A stretch of DNA of 64,000 nt, taken from NCBI GenBank assembly GCA_916610825.1, contig OU744446.1:31510445-31574444 (forward strand), written 5' to 3'. The position numbers and the translations under genes were made by a program. This document shows positions 25,907 through 36,559 of the stretch, one piece after another; the first letter of the stretch is position 1, and each line of letters begins with the position of its first letter. The DNA comes from Haliclystus octoradiatus (taxonomy: Eukaryota; Cnidaria; Staurozoa; Stauromedusae; Haliclystidae). The notes below the pieces were generated by a model. It was not told where the DNA came from and searched no databases. It saw only the letters and a program-made list of their open reading frames with translations.

Positions 25907-26991
25907 GGTCCTCAAAAAAATCAGCTGTGATAGCAACAACTCAACAAAACATTGTAAAGTCAAGCATTAATCAAGCTTATTCCAAATTAAAATGATAACA
26001 ACGAAAAAGATTCTAAAAATGTGTTATTAAGCTGTATTATATGAATAATGTGAGAGTTTTTAATGGCAATAAATAATGTTTTTTTAAGCACGATAGTTCT
26101 CCAATGGTGTAGTGTTCAAAATAGAAATACAGTACTGCATTATTGATTTCACTTTTATATTACGTAATGTGACGTCACAATTATAGTGTTTGGTATTTTC
26201 ATGACGAACAATATAATTATAGAACGTACGATTTTTAAAAGGTATGGTGTGTTGTCATACCATGCTTCAATGACAGATGATAAATTAAAAACAAGGAACA
26301 AAAATTACATTGATAATACACAGGAACTTGAACTGAACGCTCCTGTAAACATTCTAATTTGTAGGGCATCTCTTTTCTCCCGGGGGGGGGGGGGTAACTT
26401 CCATACTTTTGGTGTGGCGTGGGGACGTTCAAATACTAAAGGGTACATTTTTCAAAGTCCAGTAAAAAGCATTATATTGTCAACTTAAACTTAAACTGTC
26501 ATTCATAAAAATATATTTGGGGTATATTTTTCATTATTTCAGATATTTTTATGGTCGGTCTGCCAAAGCACATTTGAACATATGAGTCAAAAACACACAC
26601 ACACCCTCTCCGATCAACAGAGTCATATACTTTCCAGTCTTTTAGAGATAAACAGTATAGCTAGACATTTTTAGCAGAACATCTATAGACCAATGTATAT
26701 AATACAGTATAATTAATGAAATAATGCATAAGGAGGAAGTTAGGAAACTACCACACGGGTCATACATATGATAAATATCTAAGAATGATCACGTGACTTA
26801 CGTACGTCTGCTTTAGAAATTATGGCCTCTCAACAAATTTTTGTATGATGATGCAGTGATCGTATCCTAATCAATTTATATCATTATCAATCACATTAAC
26901 TTTGTATGGATGCTATTCACGTACTCCAGACAAAAATCTTCTTCAAACATATCATCATTTTAATCATTTTTGATTAATAAATTTTTACTTA
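25907..26991. other. Upstream region of the ABCA gene, no gene seen
   Basis: Should include the ABCA promoter and 5' UTR. No TATA box or conserved promoter motif can be asserted. A G12-13 homopolymer sits at about 26377-26389. An in-frame ATG at 25963 extends the first exon by 19 codons, but the family start at 25906 is more likely. A short GAAAC pentanucleotide run lies downstream at about 25690-25710, inside intron 1. Confidence 0.5.
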
Positions 26992-27177
26992 TTAATTTTG
27001 AGACAAATGACAGCGATAAAAGAGACATAATTTAGAAACGTTTCGTTATCTTCTTAATAACATCGTCAGGCGAGTGAGTGATATTGAAAATTTCATAAAA
27101 TATATAGAGAAAACTAATTAACATAATTCTAATAGAGCGTTAAATTCACAGACATCGATACGGAAGACTGTCAGTGA

Positions 27178-28413
27178 TCAAACAAAGAGCCGGGATTTAA
27201 CAGAGTCTAATTGCGTGTTGAGTGTAGGCTTGATCTGCCGAATCGCAAGCATTTCATGAATGAGGCAATCAAAACGGTTCTTACATTTTTTAATAACTCG
27301 AAAGTTTTGATGACAATCGCGGACGGTAATACCATGTGAATAGCGAAGATGTGATCCAATGGCCGATCCAGTATGTCCGTCAATGCGTTGATGTAAGTGT
27401 TGGCAAGTGAAGCCAACATAAACACGCAAGTCACATTGAAAACAATAAACAACGCATTGACGAGACAAGAGCGGTGGCTTTGGCTCACGTAATCGCAAAT
27501 CATCTACAATTTTCCTAGTGTTGAAAACCGGTCTGATAACTTGGCCGATATTACCACTAAGATTAGATAGCTGCTTTTTAAGTGAATTTGCTGAAATTTG
27601 ATCTTTGAAAGGCAAAGTAATATTGATGTCATTTTTACTTCTGCTTGCGACTGGCAAATCAAGTGTACCTTCAACACGCTTCTTTCTAAATTTATTTACG
27701 TAAAACTCAATTAATTGACTAGGATACTTTAAGTCTAAAAATCTATTACGCACTATAGTGCACTCTTCATCAAAGTTTTTATCGGTTGATGAAAGCCGAT
27801 TGGCACGATCTAGCATTGTAATCAGTAGTGCCTTCTTATAATTTCCATCAACATGACTCTGATAATGTAGTAATAATCCATTATCAGTAGGTTTATGATG
27901 AACACCAGTTTCAACTGTCTTATTAATAAATTTCATTGAAACGCCAAGAAAAGGTAATTTGTTATTCTCTGCGATTTCCATAGTGAATTTTAAAGCAGGA
28001 TGTTCATTGTTTAACTTATGTAGTAATTGATTAGCATCGTATAGGTTTGGCATAATTGTTAAAGTATCATCGACATAGCGATAATAATGTTCAAGAAGAT
28101 CATTCTTTTCCTTCAGTCTATCTTCAATGTGACACATAAAAACATTTGCCATTAAGGGACCCAAAGGGGAACCCATTGCCACGCCATCTATTTGTTCGAA
28201 CAGCTCTCCTTGAAAAGTAAACAACTGATCTTTTGTGGCAATTTGAAGTAATTCTTTTAGATCATCTTTTGTTAAAGCTAGATCGTGTGTTTCATTAAAC
28301 CAATTATCTGAGAAAGCTTTATCAACTAAAATATCTATGGTTTCATCCACAGGAACGTTTGTGAACAGGGACTCGTCGACGCAAATTTTTTTTCCGTAAC
28401 CCATGGGAAGCAA
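27178..28413 (-). CDS. Penelope-like reverse transcriptase with GIY-YIG domain, N-terminally truncated
   Basis: 411 codons open from the annotated start, which is probably not authentic because the family RT begins further upstream. Seen: SLFTNVPVDETI (RT motif region), GVAMGSPLGPLMANVFM, the catalytic YRYVDD, then a C-terminal domain with YCFQCDLR, YVGFTCQHLHQRIDGH and RFDCLIHEMLAIRQIKPTLN, the GIY-YIG pattern of Penelope-like elements. Compared with its partner it lacks two codons just before YVGFT. Known role: target-primed insertion, with the endonuclease nicking DNA. It ends DSVKSRLFV and stop. Confidence 0.88.
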   Translation of the reverse strand: MLPMGYGKKICVDESLFTNVPVDETIDILVDKAFSDNWFNETHDLALTKDDLKELLQIATKDQLFTFQGELFEQIDGVAMGSPLGPLMANVFMCHIEDRLKEKNDLLEHYYRYVDDTLTIMPNLYDANQLLHKLNNEHPALKFTMEIAENNKLPFLGVSMKFINKTVETGVHHKPTDNGLLLHYQSHVDGNYKKALLITMLDRANRLSSTDKNFDEECTIVRNRFLDLKYPSQLIEFYVNKFRKKRVEGTLDLPVASRSKNDINITLPFKDQISANSLKKQLSNLSGNIGQVIRPVFNTRKIVDDLRLREPKPPLLSRQCVVYCFQCDLRVYVGFTCQHLHQRIDGHTGSAIGSHLRYSHGITVRDCHQNFRVIKKCKNRFDCLIHEMLAIRQIKPTLNTQLDSVKSRLFV

Positions 28414-28692
28414 TTTGCCTCATTTCCAGGTGTTGGTGGTCTCGCTCTCGCTGTTAACAAAGCGCGCGTATGTTCGCTTTCTTTTGCATCTTTGAAAATT
28501 TCAACAACACGAATGTAGATCATTTTCAAGCAACAATTTTTTTTCCGTAACCCATGGGAAGCAATTTGCCTCATTTCCAGGTGTTGGTGGTCTCGCTCTC
28601 GCTGTTAACAAAGCGCGCGTATGTTCGCTTTCTTTTGCATCTTTGAAAATTTCAACAACACGAATGTAGATCATTTTCAAGCAACATTATCA
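28395..28692 (-). repeat. Two 151-bp tandem units at the 5' side of the left Penelope-like copy
   Basis: The block containing GCAAATTGCTTCCCATGGGT through GCTTGAAAATGATCTACATT occurs twice in succession. The identical duplication is present in the right copy (31951-32252), so it predates the split of the two copies. Confidence 0.8.
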
Positions 28693-29325
28693 ATGACAAT
28701 TTCATAGTTCATTTTCAAACAACTTATTGTTATTTAAGAATTTTAACTTGTCGTTAAACAACACAAATACTTCATCAATTTAAAACAACGGAATGGAAGG
28801 TGAGCGACAGTCAAAATATTTATGTTAGCTCTCTTCATTGCTGGTAACCAATATGACACAAATGTTATCGGTTTAAAAGCTAGGTTAGGACAGTAAAAGT
28901 TGCTGATATAATAATTATGTTTTAAAATTTGGAATACTTGAAACGAATCCCCGTTTGATATCTGTCGTTTTCGTATACTGACATTTTACTAATCGAATTA
29001 GTTACTCTGAATTTCTTGACTAGGCCCTATTTGTTGATGGCTCATGGAACATTTGTATACTTTACATTTGTAGTCTTTACTTTATATATTGTATACCGAA
29101 TTAAAGGTTATTTGAAAAAAATATTTATTTGGCTTGTACTAGGTACCCTATTAGAATATAGCATTGTGGCACGTTCATATTACCTTACCAACGGATACAA
29201 TAAAATGTCTATATTATAATTTAAGTCATGTTAATTTCTAGTGAATGTGCTTTATCATATGTGACTATTTCACCACTTTTTACCCTTTATCTGGACTATA
29301 ATAATATCTTATTCAGACTCAACAG

Positions 29326-29742
29326 CAAGTAACGAAAGCAACACTTCTAGGAAAGGAAAGGGAAGCCGTTATGCAAATGGGTACAACTTATTCATGCAAA
29401 AGCTATCGGTAGGCCTTTGAACAGAATGATCTAACTTATGGATGTGCAGGGCTTCTTGTAATAGTTTATGTGAATGTTTGTGTTCTGTCTGTTTCAAGGA
29501 ATGTGCTGCTGATGAAATGGGAGATGAAGAAAATTACCTACCAACATTGTCAAAAATGGCATCTCATTCGTGGAACAGTCTAGATGCAAATTCTCGTGAG
29601 GTATGAGGCCTTATACGCCCTTTGATAACAATATGCGCAGGATGAATTTATTCTCATTTCTTAATTACTGTTATGTCCTTTCTTACTAAAGGAATGGAGT
29701 ACACTGGCTAAAGACAGGTACAAGAAAAAACAAAATATATAA
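29326..29742 (+). CDS. HMG-box-like gene fragment, three exons
   Basis: Exons 29326-29408, 29499-29600 and 29692-29742 (stop TAA) join in consistent phase with AG/GT signals. The product reads RYANGYNLFMQKLS, then LSKMASHSWNSLDANSRE, then EWSTLAKDRYKKK, the hydrophobic and tryptophan spacing of an HMG box (DNA-bending domain). The first exon needs an upstream exon that I did not find, so the start is unknown. It lies between the two Penelope arms, and a truncated LTR begins 10 bp after the stop. It could be a real small gene, a captured fragment or a pseudogene. Confidence 0.45.
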
Positions 29743-29751
29743 ATATAAATA

Positions 29752-31585
29752 TGTTTAAATATATTGCCTGTTGTCCCTTCCTGTGATCGTAGCCGTGATG
29801 TAATATAAACTTGTAAAGTCTGCCAGCTGACTGCGGTATGGCAGGTCAGCGGTGTTTGTATATAAAAATAGAGTTTGAAGTCTTGTTAAGAGACTCGCGT
29901 ATAGAGTTCGTCGAGAGACCAGTGAAAAGATAATTACTTGAACTTTTACTGTGTCGTTTATGTCTCCCTCACATCGACCATAGTCTGTATGTTTCCTGTT
30001 GTACAGTAGTTAACTAATTAAGTGTGTTAACGTATGAGCTATGTGATCTTGAGATCAGGTAGGGATGTGTGATTTGTTTGTTTAAATATATTGCCTGTTG
30101 TCCCTTCCTGTGATCGTAGCCGTGATGTAATATAAACTTGTAAAGTCTGCCAGCTGACTGCGGTATGGCAGGTCAGCGGTGTTTGTATATAAAAATAGAG
30201 TTTGAAGTCTTGTTAAGAGACTCGCGTATAGAGTTCGTCGAGAGACCAGTGAAAAGATAATTACTTGAACTTTTACTGTGTCGTTTATGTCTCCCTCACA
30301 TCGACCATAGTCTTACAAGCTAACGGGCCAAACTGCAAAAGATGGGATGTGAGGGAGACCAGTAATGAATTGGTTTTGTTTAAGCATTGGCTATTGTTAA
30401 TGACAGCGCTGTTGTCGTTTTGATTTGTATTAATTTACCATGATTTGTTTACGATGGAAATGGTTCTTTGAGCTTTCAGTTGTAATATTTTTGAAGTGTT
30501 CGTTCGAAGATATCGATTGAATGGAAGATATTTTGGATTTTATTAATGGTACAGTTTTGCTGGAATGGATGGTTATTACATTGGTTTATGAAAAGCGGCA
30601 CTAAGATAAATACGTGATTTTTTTTGCTGTGGTGCGAAGAGTATGGTTATATGAGATTGTTATTATTATGAATTATGAATTATTATCAAGGCAAATATCA
30701 ATTGATGGATATAGCTATTTGTTATTCGTTTGCCTGTTTGGCTACTTTGGACTCATGTTATAAGGATTATCGGAGGTCTAGTTTTGCAGAGTTGCGTTGC
30801 TATCTGTAAACATCCGTAATGTTATGCATATGATTTTTGTAATTAATGTTTAATTATTTATCGGAGGTCTAGTTATGCAGAGATATAAAGATGCTATGTT
30901 GCTATGATATTCTGTAAACATCCGTTGTTTTACGCATCATTCAAAGACTTATGGAGTTGTTGACGTGTTGTCACTCCAGTACGTGCAGTTGTTGACGTGT
31001 GTCTCTGCATGGGAAATTTTATTTAACTGCGTTTAGTTTGTTGATGCGTTATGGCTACAAGTTTAAAGTTATTTGTCGCCAACAAAAGAATTTGGTTGTC
31101 GTTGCCAGTTGAACAGTTTGTTTATGTGTTATTCATACGATTACGAAGAAATAAATTGGTTTTTGACGTTTGAACTATTTACGTTGTATTAGTTGAAGAA
31201 TAATTTTAAGTTAGTATTTTAAAATGTTTTTAGATTTAGAAATCTGATAGGGGTGTATGTTTCCTGTTGTACAGTAGTTAACTAATTAAGTGTGTTAACG
31301 TATGAGCTATGTGATCTTGAGATCAGGTAGGGATGTGTGATTTGTTTGTTTAAATATATTGCCTGTTGTCCCTTCCTGTGATCGTAGCCGTGATGTAATA
31401 TAAACTTGTAAAGTCTGCCAGCTGACTGCGGTATGGCAGGTCAGCGGTGTTTGTATATAAAAATAGAGTTTGAAGTCTTGTTAAGAGACTCGCGTATAGA
31501 GTTCGTCGAGAGACCAGTGAAAAGATAATTACTTGAACTTTTACTGTGTCGTTTATGTCTCCCTCACATCGACCATAGTCTTACA
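29752..31585 (+). mobile_element. Non-coding LTR retroelement with an extra partial LTR
   Basis: Two 332-bp LTRs at 29986-30317 and 31254-31585, starting TGTATGTTTCCTGTTGTACA and ending ACCATAGTCTTACA. They enclose 936 bp without any long ORF. The segment AATCTGATAGGGG just before the right LTR is a plausible polypurine tract. A third, partial LTR (29752-29985, missing about 93 bases on the left and 5 on the right) directly abuts the left LTR. No TGG primer site follows the left LTR. No flanking duplication was found. Non-autonomous (TRIM-like). Confidence 0.8.
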
Positions 31586-31898
31586 ATAAGTAAATAAGAA
31601 ACGGGATAACCTTTCAAATTCAAACCTAATTAAAAGGCCTGCTACACCAATACTCTATGCCCAGTTATAAAGCTATGAAAATTATCATTTGTCAGAAAAG
31701 TCTGAGTTGAACAGATGTCTAAAATTGTCTAAATTGAGAATGAGAAGCAGGCCAAAACGACAGATGAAACAGAGACACACGTTTGAAGTAGCCTATGAAA
31801 GCATTCGAAACCTATCAACATTCTAATCTAAATCGAATTTGGACTCACCTTTTTTCGTTATCTGGCTGATTTCTTGATCAGGAGTTGTTAAGTAGTTA

Positions 31899-33443
31899 AA
31901 TAACGATAAGTTGTTTGAAAATGAACTATGAAATTGTCATTGATAATGTTGCTTGAAAATGATCTACATTCGTGTTGTTGAAATTTTCAAAGATGCAAAA
32001 GAAAGCGAACATACGCGCGCTTTGTTAACAGCGAGAGCGAGACCACCAACACCTGGAAATGAGGCAAATTGCTTCCCATGGGTTACGGAAAAAAAATTGT
32101 TGCTTGAAAATGATCTACATTCGTGTTGTTGAAATTTTCAAAGATGCAAAAGAAAGCGAACATACGCGCGCTTTGTTAACAGCGAGAGCGAGACCACCAA
32201 CACCTGGAAATGAGGCAAATTGCTTCCCATGGGTTACGGAAAAAAAATTTGCGTCGACGAGTCCCTGTTCACAAACGTTCCTGTGGATGAAACCATAGAT
32301 ATTTTAGTTGATAAAGCTTTCTCAGATAATTGGTTTAATGAAACACACGATCTAGCTTTAACAAAAGATGATCTAAAAGAATTACTTCAAATTGCCACAA
32401 AAGATCAGTTGTTTACTTTTCAAGGAGAGCTGTTCGAACAAATAGATGGCGTGGCAATGGGTTCCCCTTTGGGTCCCTTAATGGCAAATGTTTTTATGTG
32501 TCACATTGAAGATAGACTGAAGGAAAAGAATGATCTTCTTGAACATTATTATCGCTATGTCGATGATACTTTAACAATTATGCCAAACCTATACGATGCT
32601 AATCAATTACTACATAAGTTAAACAATGAACATCCTGCTTTAAAATTCACTATGGAAATCGCAGAGAATAACAAATTACCTTTTCTTGGCGTTTCAATGA
32701 AATTTATTAATAAGACAGTTGAAACTGGTGTTCATCATAAACCTACTGATAATGGATTATTACTACATTATCAGAGTCATGTTGATGGAAATTATAAGAA
32801 GGCACTACTGATTACAATGCTAGATCGTGCCAATCGGCTTTCATCAACCGATAAAAACTTTGATGAAGAGTGCACTATAGTGCGTAATAGATTTTTAGAC
32901 TTAAAGTATCCTAGTCAATTAATTGAGTTTTACGTAAATAAATTTAGAAAGAAGCGTGTTGAAGGTACACTTGATTTGCCAGTCGCAAGCAGAAGTAAAA
33001 ATGACATCAATATTACTTTGCCTTTCAAAGATCAAATTTCAGCAAATTCACTTAAAAAGCAGCTATCTAATCTTAGTGGTAATATCGGCCAAGTTATCAG
33101 ACCGGTTTTCAACACTAGGAAAATTGTAGATGATTTGCGATTACGTGAGCCAAAGCCACCGCTCTTGTCTCGTCAATGCGTTGTTTATTGTTTTCAATGT
33201 GACTTGCGTGATGCAAGTTATGTTGGCTTCACTTGCCAACACTTACATCAACGCATTGACGGACATACTGGATCGGCCATTGGATCACATCTTCGCTATT
33301 CACATGGTATTACCGTCCGCGATTGTCATCAAAACTTTCGAGTTATTAAAAAATGTAAGAACCGTTTTGATTGCCTCATTCATGAAATGCTTGCGATTCG
33401 GCAGATCAAGCCTACACTCAACACGCAATTAGACTCTGTTAAA
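31899..33443 (+). mobile_element. Penelope-like element, right copy, 5' portion (interrupted at its 3' end)
   Basis: Inverted partner of 26992-28738. After 33443 the element is split by the outer transposon and resumes at 41518. Removing the insert and one TSD copy restores the reading present in the left copy (GTTAAATCCCGG). Confidence 0.88.
31951..32252 (+). repeat. Two 151-bp tandem units at the 5' side of the right Penelope-like copy
   Basis: GCTTGAAAATGATCTACATT recurs at 31951 and 32102. The second unit runs into the RT ORF, so the ORF start lies inside the repeat. Mirror image of the array in the left copy. Confidence 0.8.
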
Positions 33444-33467
33444 TATGAAGCGGAATCGGGGTCATAA
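32220..33467 (+). CDS. Penelope-like reverse transcriptase with GIY-YIG domain, right copy, C-terminus replaced by insertion
   Basis: 415 codons, nearly identical to the left copy. RT motifs GVAMGSPLGPLMANVFM and YRYVDD are kept, and the endonuclease segment reads DASYVGFT, probably the ancestral form. The last codons (YEAESGS) come from the TIR of the outer transposon; the original ending lies at 41518. Both catalytic domains are otherwise intact. The N-terminal part of the RT is missing. Confidence 0.88.
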   Translation: MLPMGYGKKICVDESLFTNVPVDETIDILVDKAFSDNWFNETHDLALTKDDLKELLQIATKDQLFTFQGELFEQIDGVAMGSPLGPLMANVFMCHIEDRLKEKNDLLEHYYRYVDDTLTIMPNLYDANQLLHKLNNEHPALKFTMEIAENNKLPFLGVSMKFINKTVETGVHHKPTDNGLLLHYQSHVDGNYKKALLITMLDRANRLSSTDKNFDEECTIVRNRFLDLKYPSQLIEFYVNKFRKKRVEGTLDLPVASRSKNDINITLPFKDQISANSLKKQLSNLSGNIGQVIRPVFNTRKIVDDLRLREPKPPLLSRQCVVYCFQCDLRDASYVGFTCQHLHQRIDGHTGSAIGSHLRYSHGITVRDCHQNFRVIKKCKNRFDCLIHEMLAIRQIKPTLNTQLDSVKYEAESGS

Positions 33468-33585
33468 TTCCGACTTTCGTGCCGTCGTTGGATTTCCGCG
33501 TCGTCGTTGAATTTCATTCCATGTTTCTATTTCGTCGTCATCTGCGCTGCCATCTGCGCATCAATTTGAAAACATCACAAAGAAT

Positions 33586-33593
33586 AAATTTCA
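33586..33593. repeat. Left 8-bp target duplication of the inner transposon
   Basis: AAATTTCA directly precedes the TAGCCTGCG terminus and recurs exactly at 40467-40474 after the other terminus. Confidence 0.9.
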
Positions 33594-33727
33594 TAGCCTG
33601 CGTGCAGACTCAAAACAAAACTTCTCTAAAGTGTAGAGTCTGCGCAATACCGGAAATGGCCCTGTACTGCTGACTCAGCGCAGTATTGGAAAACTAGTGA
33701 CCCAATACATTTCGACCTATTTGTCAC

Positions 33728-36277
33728 ATGGGTCATGAGCAACAAGCTTACATCAAAACACTCTTCGTGACCAATATTTTCAAAATGGCGTTGCTAAATT
33801 CTAGTCGTTTGAATAAATTGGAGTTCGATGAGAACAAATTTCAAGAAGCTATAGGTATTGCATTGATGTATTTTCCACTGGAAAAGTTTTACCCGGATCA
33901 AATCTTGGCGTGGAGACAATTTTTCGGTGGTAAAAATATTTATTTTAGTGCTCCGACTGGTTTTGGGAAGTCAATGATATTTCAGTGTTTACCAATTATC
34001 GCCGATCATCTTCAGGGCAGTTATGGAACAAGTATTTTACTGGTTATTTGCCCGTTGATAAGTCTCATGCACGATCAAGTAAGGTATTTGAATAGTATCA
34101 GTATATCGGCTGCTGCAATACACAGCGAGCAAGATAAAACAGTTTTATCAGAGATCGAAAAGGGTTTTTTTCGAATTGTATATGCCTCACCAGAATCAAT
34201 GTTATCATTAAATAGATGGAGACAACTTCTTTCTTCCGACATATTTAGAGAAAACTGCATCGGGGTTGCTGTAGACGAAGCACATTGCCTGAGTGAATGG
34301 TAAGTTTTGAATGGAAGACAGCCTATCGCTGTGGTAACTTTTTATATTTTATTACGTCGTCCTTTTGTGCTAGGCCTACAATAAAAGAACTCTCGAATAG
34401 CAGTAGGCTACTGTCATCTGTTGCTACACTTTTACGATATACCTGCAATGTTCTACTGTTGAATAGTTTACCCTGTAATAATTAACTAACTTATTTTACC
34501 TAGTCACTGGTTTCTACGTAGGAATATGCATTATTTTGAAGATCATTATTACAGTTTAATCTAAAAATTTTGAACTCACGATAATAATAACATCTGATTA
34601 GTGATCACCATCCCTATATTCTAACATTCATTCATGTTTTAATACGTAACTACAATGGTGTTTATGAATGTAAACATTATGCATTGTGTGACTCCTTTCA
34701 CTATGCACAGTGAAACTCAAAGAATTTTGGCCAACCAACCTTGTGAAGTTTGGTGATTGATTTAGGTAAATCCCATTGAATTGCCATCCAGTAGGCCAAC
34801 CTGCATTTTGCTTTGTTTGTTTTGTTCTAATTCCCAATTTATTTATTTTTGTAGGGGATATGCTTCCAGAAAGAATAAACCAGCATTTCGGGAATTATAT
34901 AGGAATTTAGGACAGCTTCGCTCTCTCCTGGATAGCTCAATTAGATTTGCTGTTTTTACTGCTACGGCAACTCCAGCAATAAAGTACAGGATATTTGACA
35001 CTTTGGGTTTGAGCGATAGCAATTCCTACTGTATACAGAAAAGTCCTGTAAAGAATAATATATCTTACTGCGTGCAGTATGTTGATAAAGATATGCCCAT
35101 GTCAGAAATTTTCAATCCACTAATACAAGAGTTTTCAGACTGTGATGCATACATAGAGAGAACAATAATTTTCTGTCAAACAAGAACTCAATGCGCTTTG
35201 ATCTGGAGAATGTTTCTCCTTAATTTGGATGATAATTTCTATGTTGGCACGAACAACCCGGAGAACCGCAGAGTTGAAATGTTTCATGCTGGTAGTCCTC
35301 CAAAGGTTAAAGAGCACGTACAGAATGAGATGACAAAATGTGGCAGCCATTTACGCTTGCTAATTTGTACAATTGCTTATGGAATGGGAATGGATTGCAA
35401 AGAGGTGCGTCGAATCATACATTTCGGTCCCTCTTCATCGATTGAAGCCTATGTACAGGAAACTGGGAGAGCCGGACGTGATGGGCTTCCAACAGTATGC
35501 TACCTATTACACAATGGTTTACTATCTAGTCATTCTGATGATGCAATGAAATACTATGTCCAGCTCACCAAATGCAGAAAAGAGAATATTATTTCTCATT
35601 TCCCCAGCACTGATGCTATTGGAGAAGCAATATGTTGTTGTTGCGATATTTGTTCATCATCTTGCATGTGTCACAATGATCAATGTCTGTTTGATCCTAG
35701 TTATTTCTGTGGGCGTTTACCTGTACATTGCAAGGCTGACGAAAAACAATTTATGAGGAAAAGGGATGTTAAAGATGAACAGAGAGAACATATAAAACAG
35801 CTTCTTGAAATTTATTTGACATATTTAAAATCAAGAAAATCATCATCATTGACCCACAATTATATGTGGTATGAATTTAATGAGTTTCATATTAGGCAAA
35901 TTCTAAACTCATGTGATGTAATCTTCGATGTAAGTGATGTTTACCAGTTTATGGAAACGTGGAGATATGGTCATGCGTGCAAAGTCCTCACAATATTGTC
36001 TGAAGTATTCGGTGATATTGCTATAGATGATATTCCTGCTTCAGCATTGGAAGAAACACATTGTGCAAATTATGGAGATGATGAAATTCAACCTGAGTGG
36101 AGAGACATTAGAGATGATTCATTTATTCACGTTGATTGTGAAGATTCTGCAATGTGTGCATCTGATACTGAAACATTGAACTGTTCAGAATCGACTGTTA
36201 TGAGCCTCGGAAGTGTTTTGGATCACTCTACAATCAAACCTTCATTAATGAGAGATGCTGGAAATTTTGAAGTCTAA
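33728..36277 (+). CDS. RecQ-type SF2 DNA helicase encoded by the inner transposon
   Basis: Exon 1 33728-34299, exon 2 34855-36277 (donor GTAAGT, acceptor TTTTTGTAG); the junction restores SEWGY, the usual RecQ block after DEAH. 664 residues, or 645 from the second ATG at 33785. Motifs: APTGFGKS (75-82, Walker A), DEAH (183-186), TATAT (226-230), RTIIFCQTR (293-301), IAYGMGMD (364-371), QETGRAGRDG (392-401), then a cysteine cluster ICCCCDICSSSCMC (450-463) at the place of the RecQ zinc-binding subdomain. The C-terminal ~180 residues are acidic and unrecognised. Known family role: ATP-dependent 3'-5' DNA unwinding. Inference: it helps mobilisation or replication of the element. It lies 74 bp inside the left TIR. 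Confidence 0.92.
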
Positions 36278-36559
36278 GAAGTTTTATATAAATTTGGTTA
36301 TATGTATAATTCTAATTATGAGAAATATTGACTATCCAAAGTTACTCAACCTGGAGAATATAGTTTAATATTGGAATATCTCATGCACATAGTTTTTACA
36401 ATGTTATCATTATTGATCATATTATTTAGTTTCACGTATGAGTACTATTCTACATTTGTGAAGGAGCAACTATATGGAGAGTTATTTTAAAAGTCATTAC
36501 TTAGTATTGTTCACATTGCTTTTGAATGTAGTCATGTCGTTACTGAACTTGGAATCACT
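36278..36559. other. Convergent intergenic spacer of the inner transposon
   Basis: 282 bp between the two stop codons; AT-rich, presumably holding both 3' UTRs and polyadenylation signals. No feature stands out. Confidence 0.5.

Larger units (their letters stand above)
26992..28738 (-). mobile_element. Penelope-like element, left copy, 5'-truncated
   Basis: Reads leftward. Inverted, near-identical partner of the copy at 31899-41728. Carries a reverse transcriptase with GIY-YIG endonuclease ORF, two 151-bp tandem units at its 5' side and a short 3' tail. The similarity to its partner stops abruptly at both ends (about 26992 and 28738). Confidence 0.88.
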
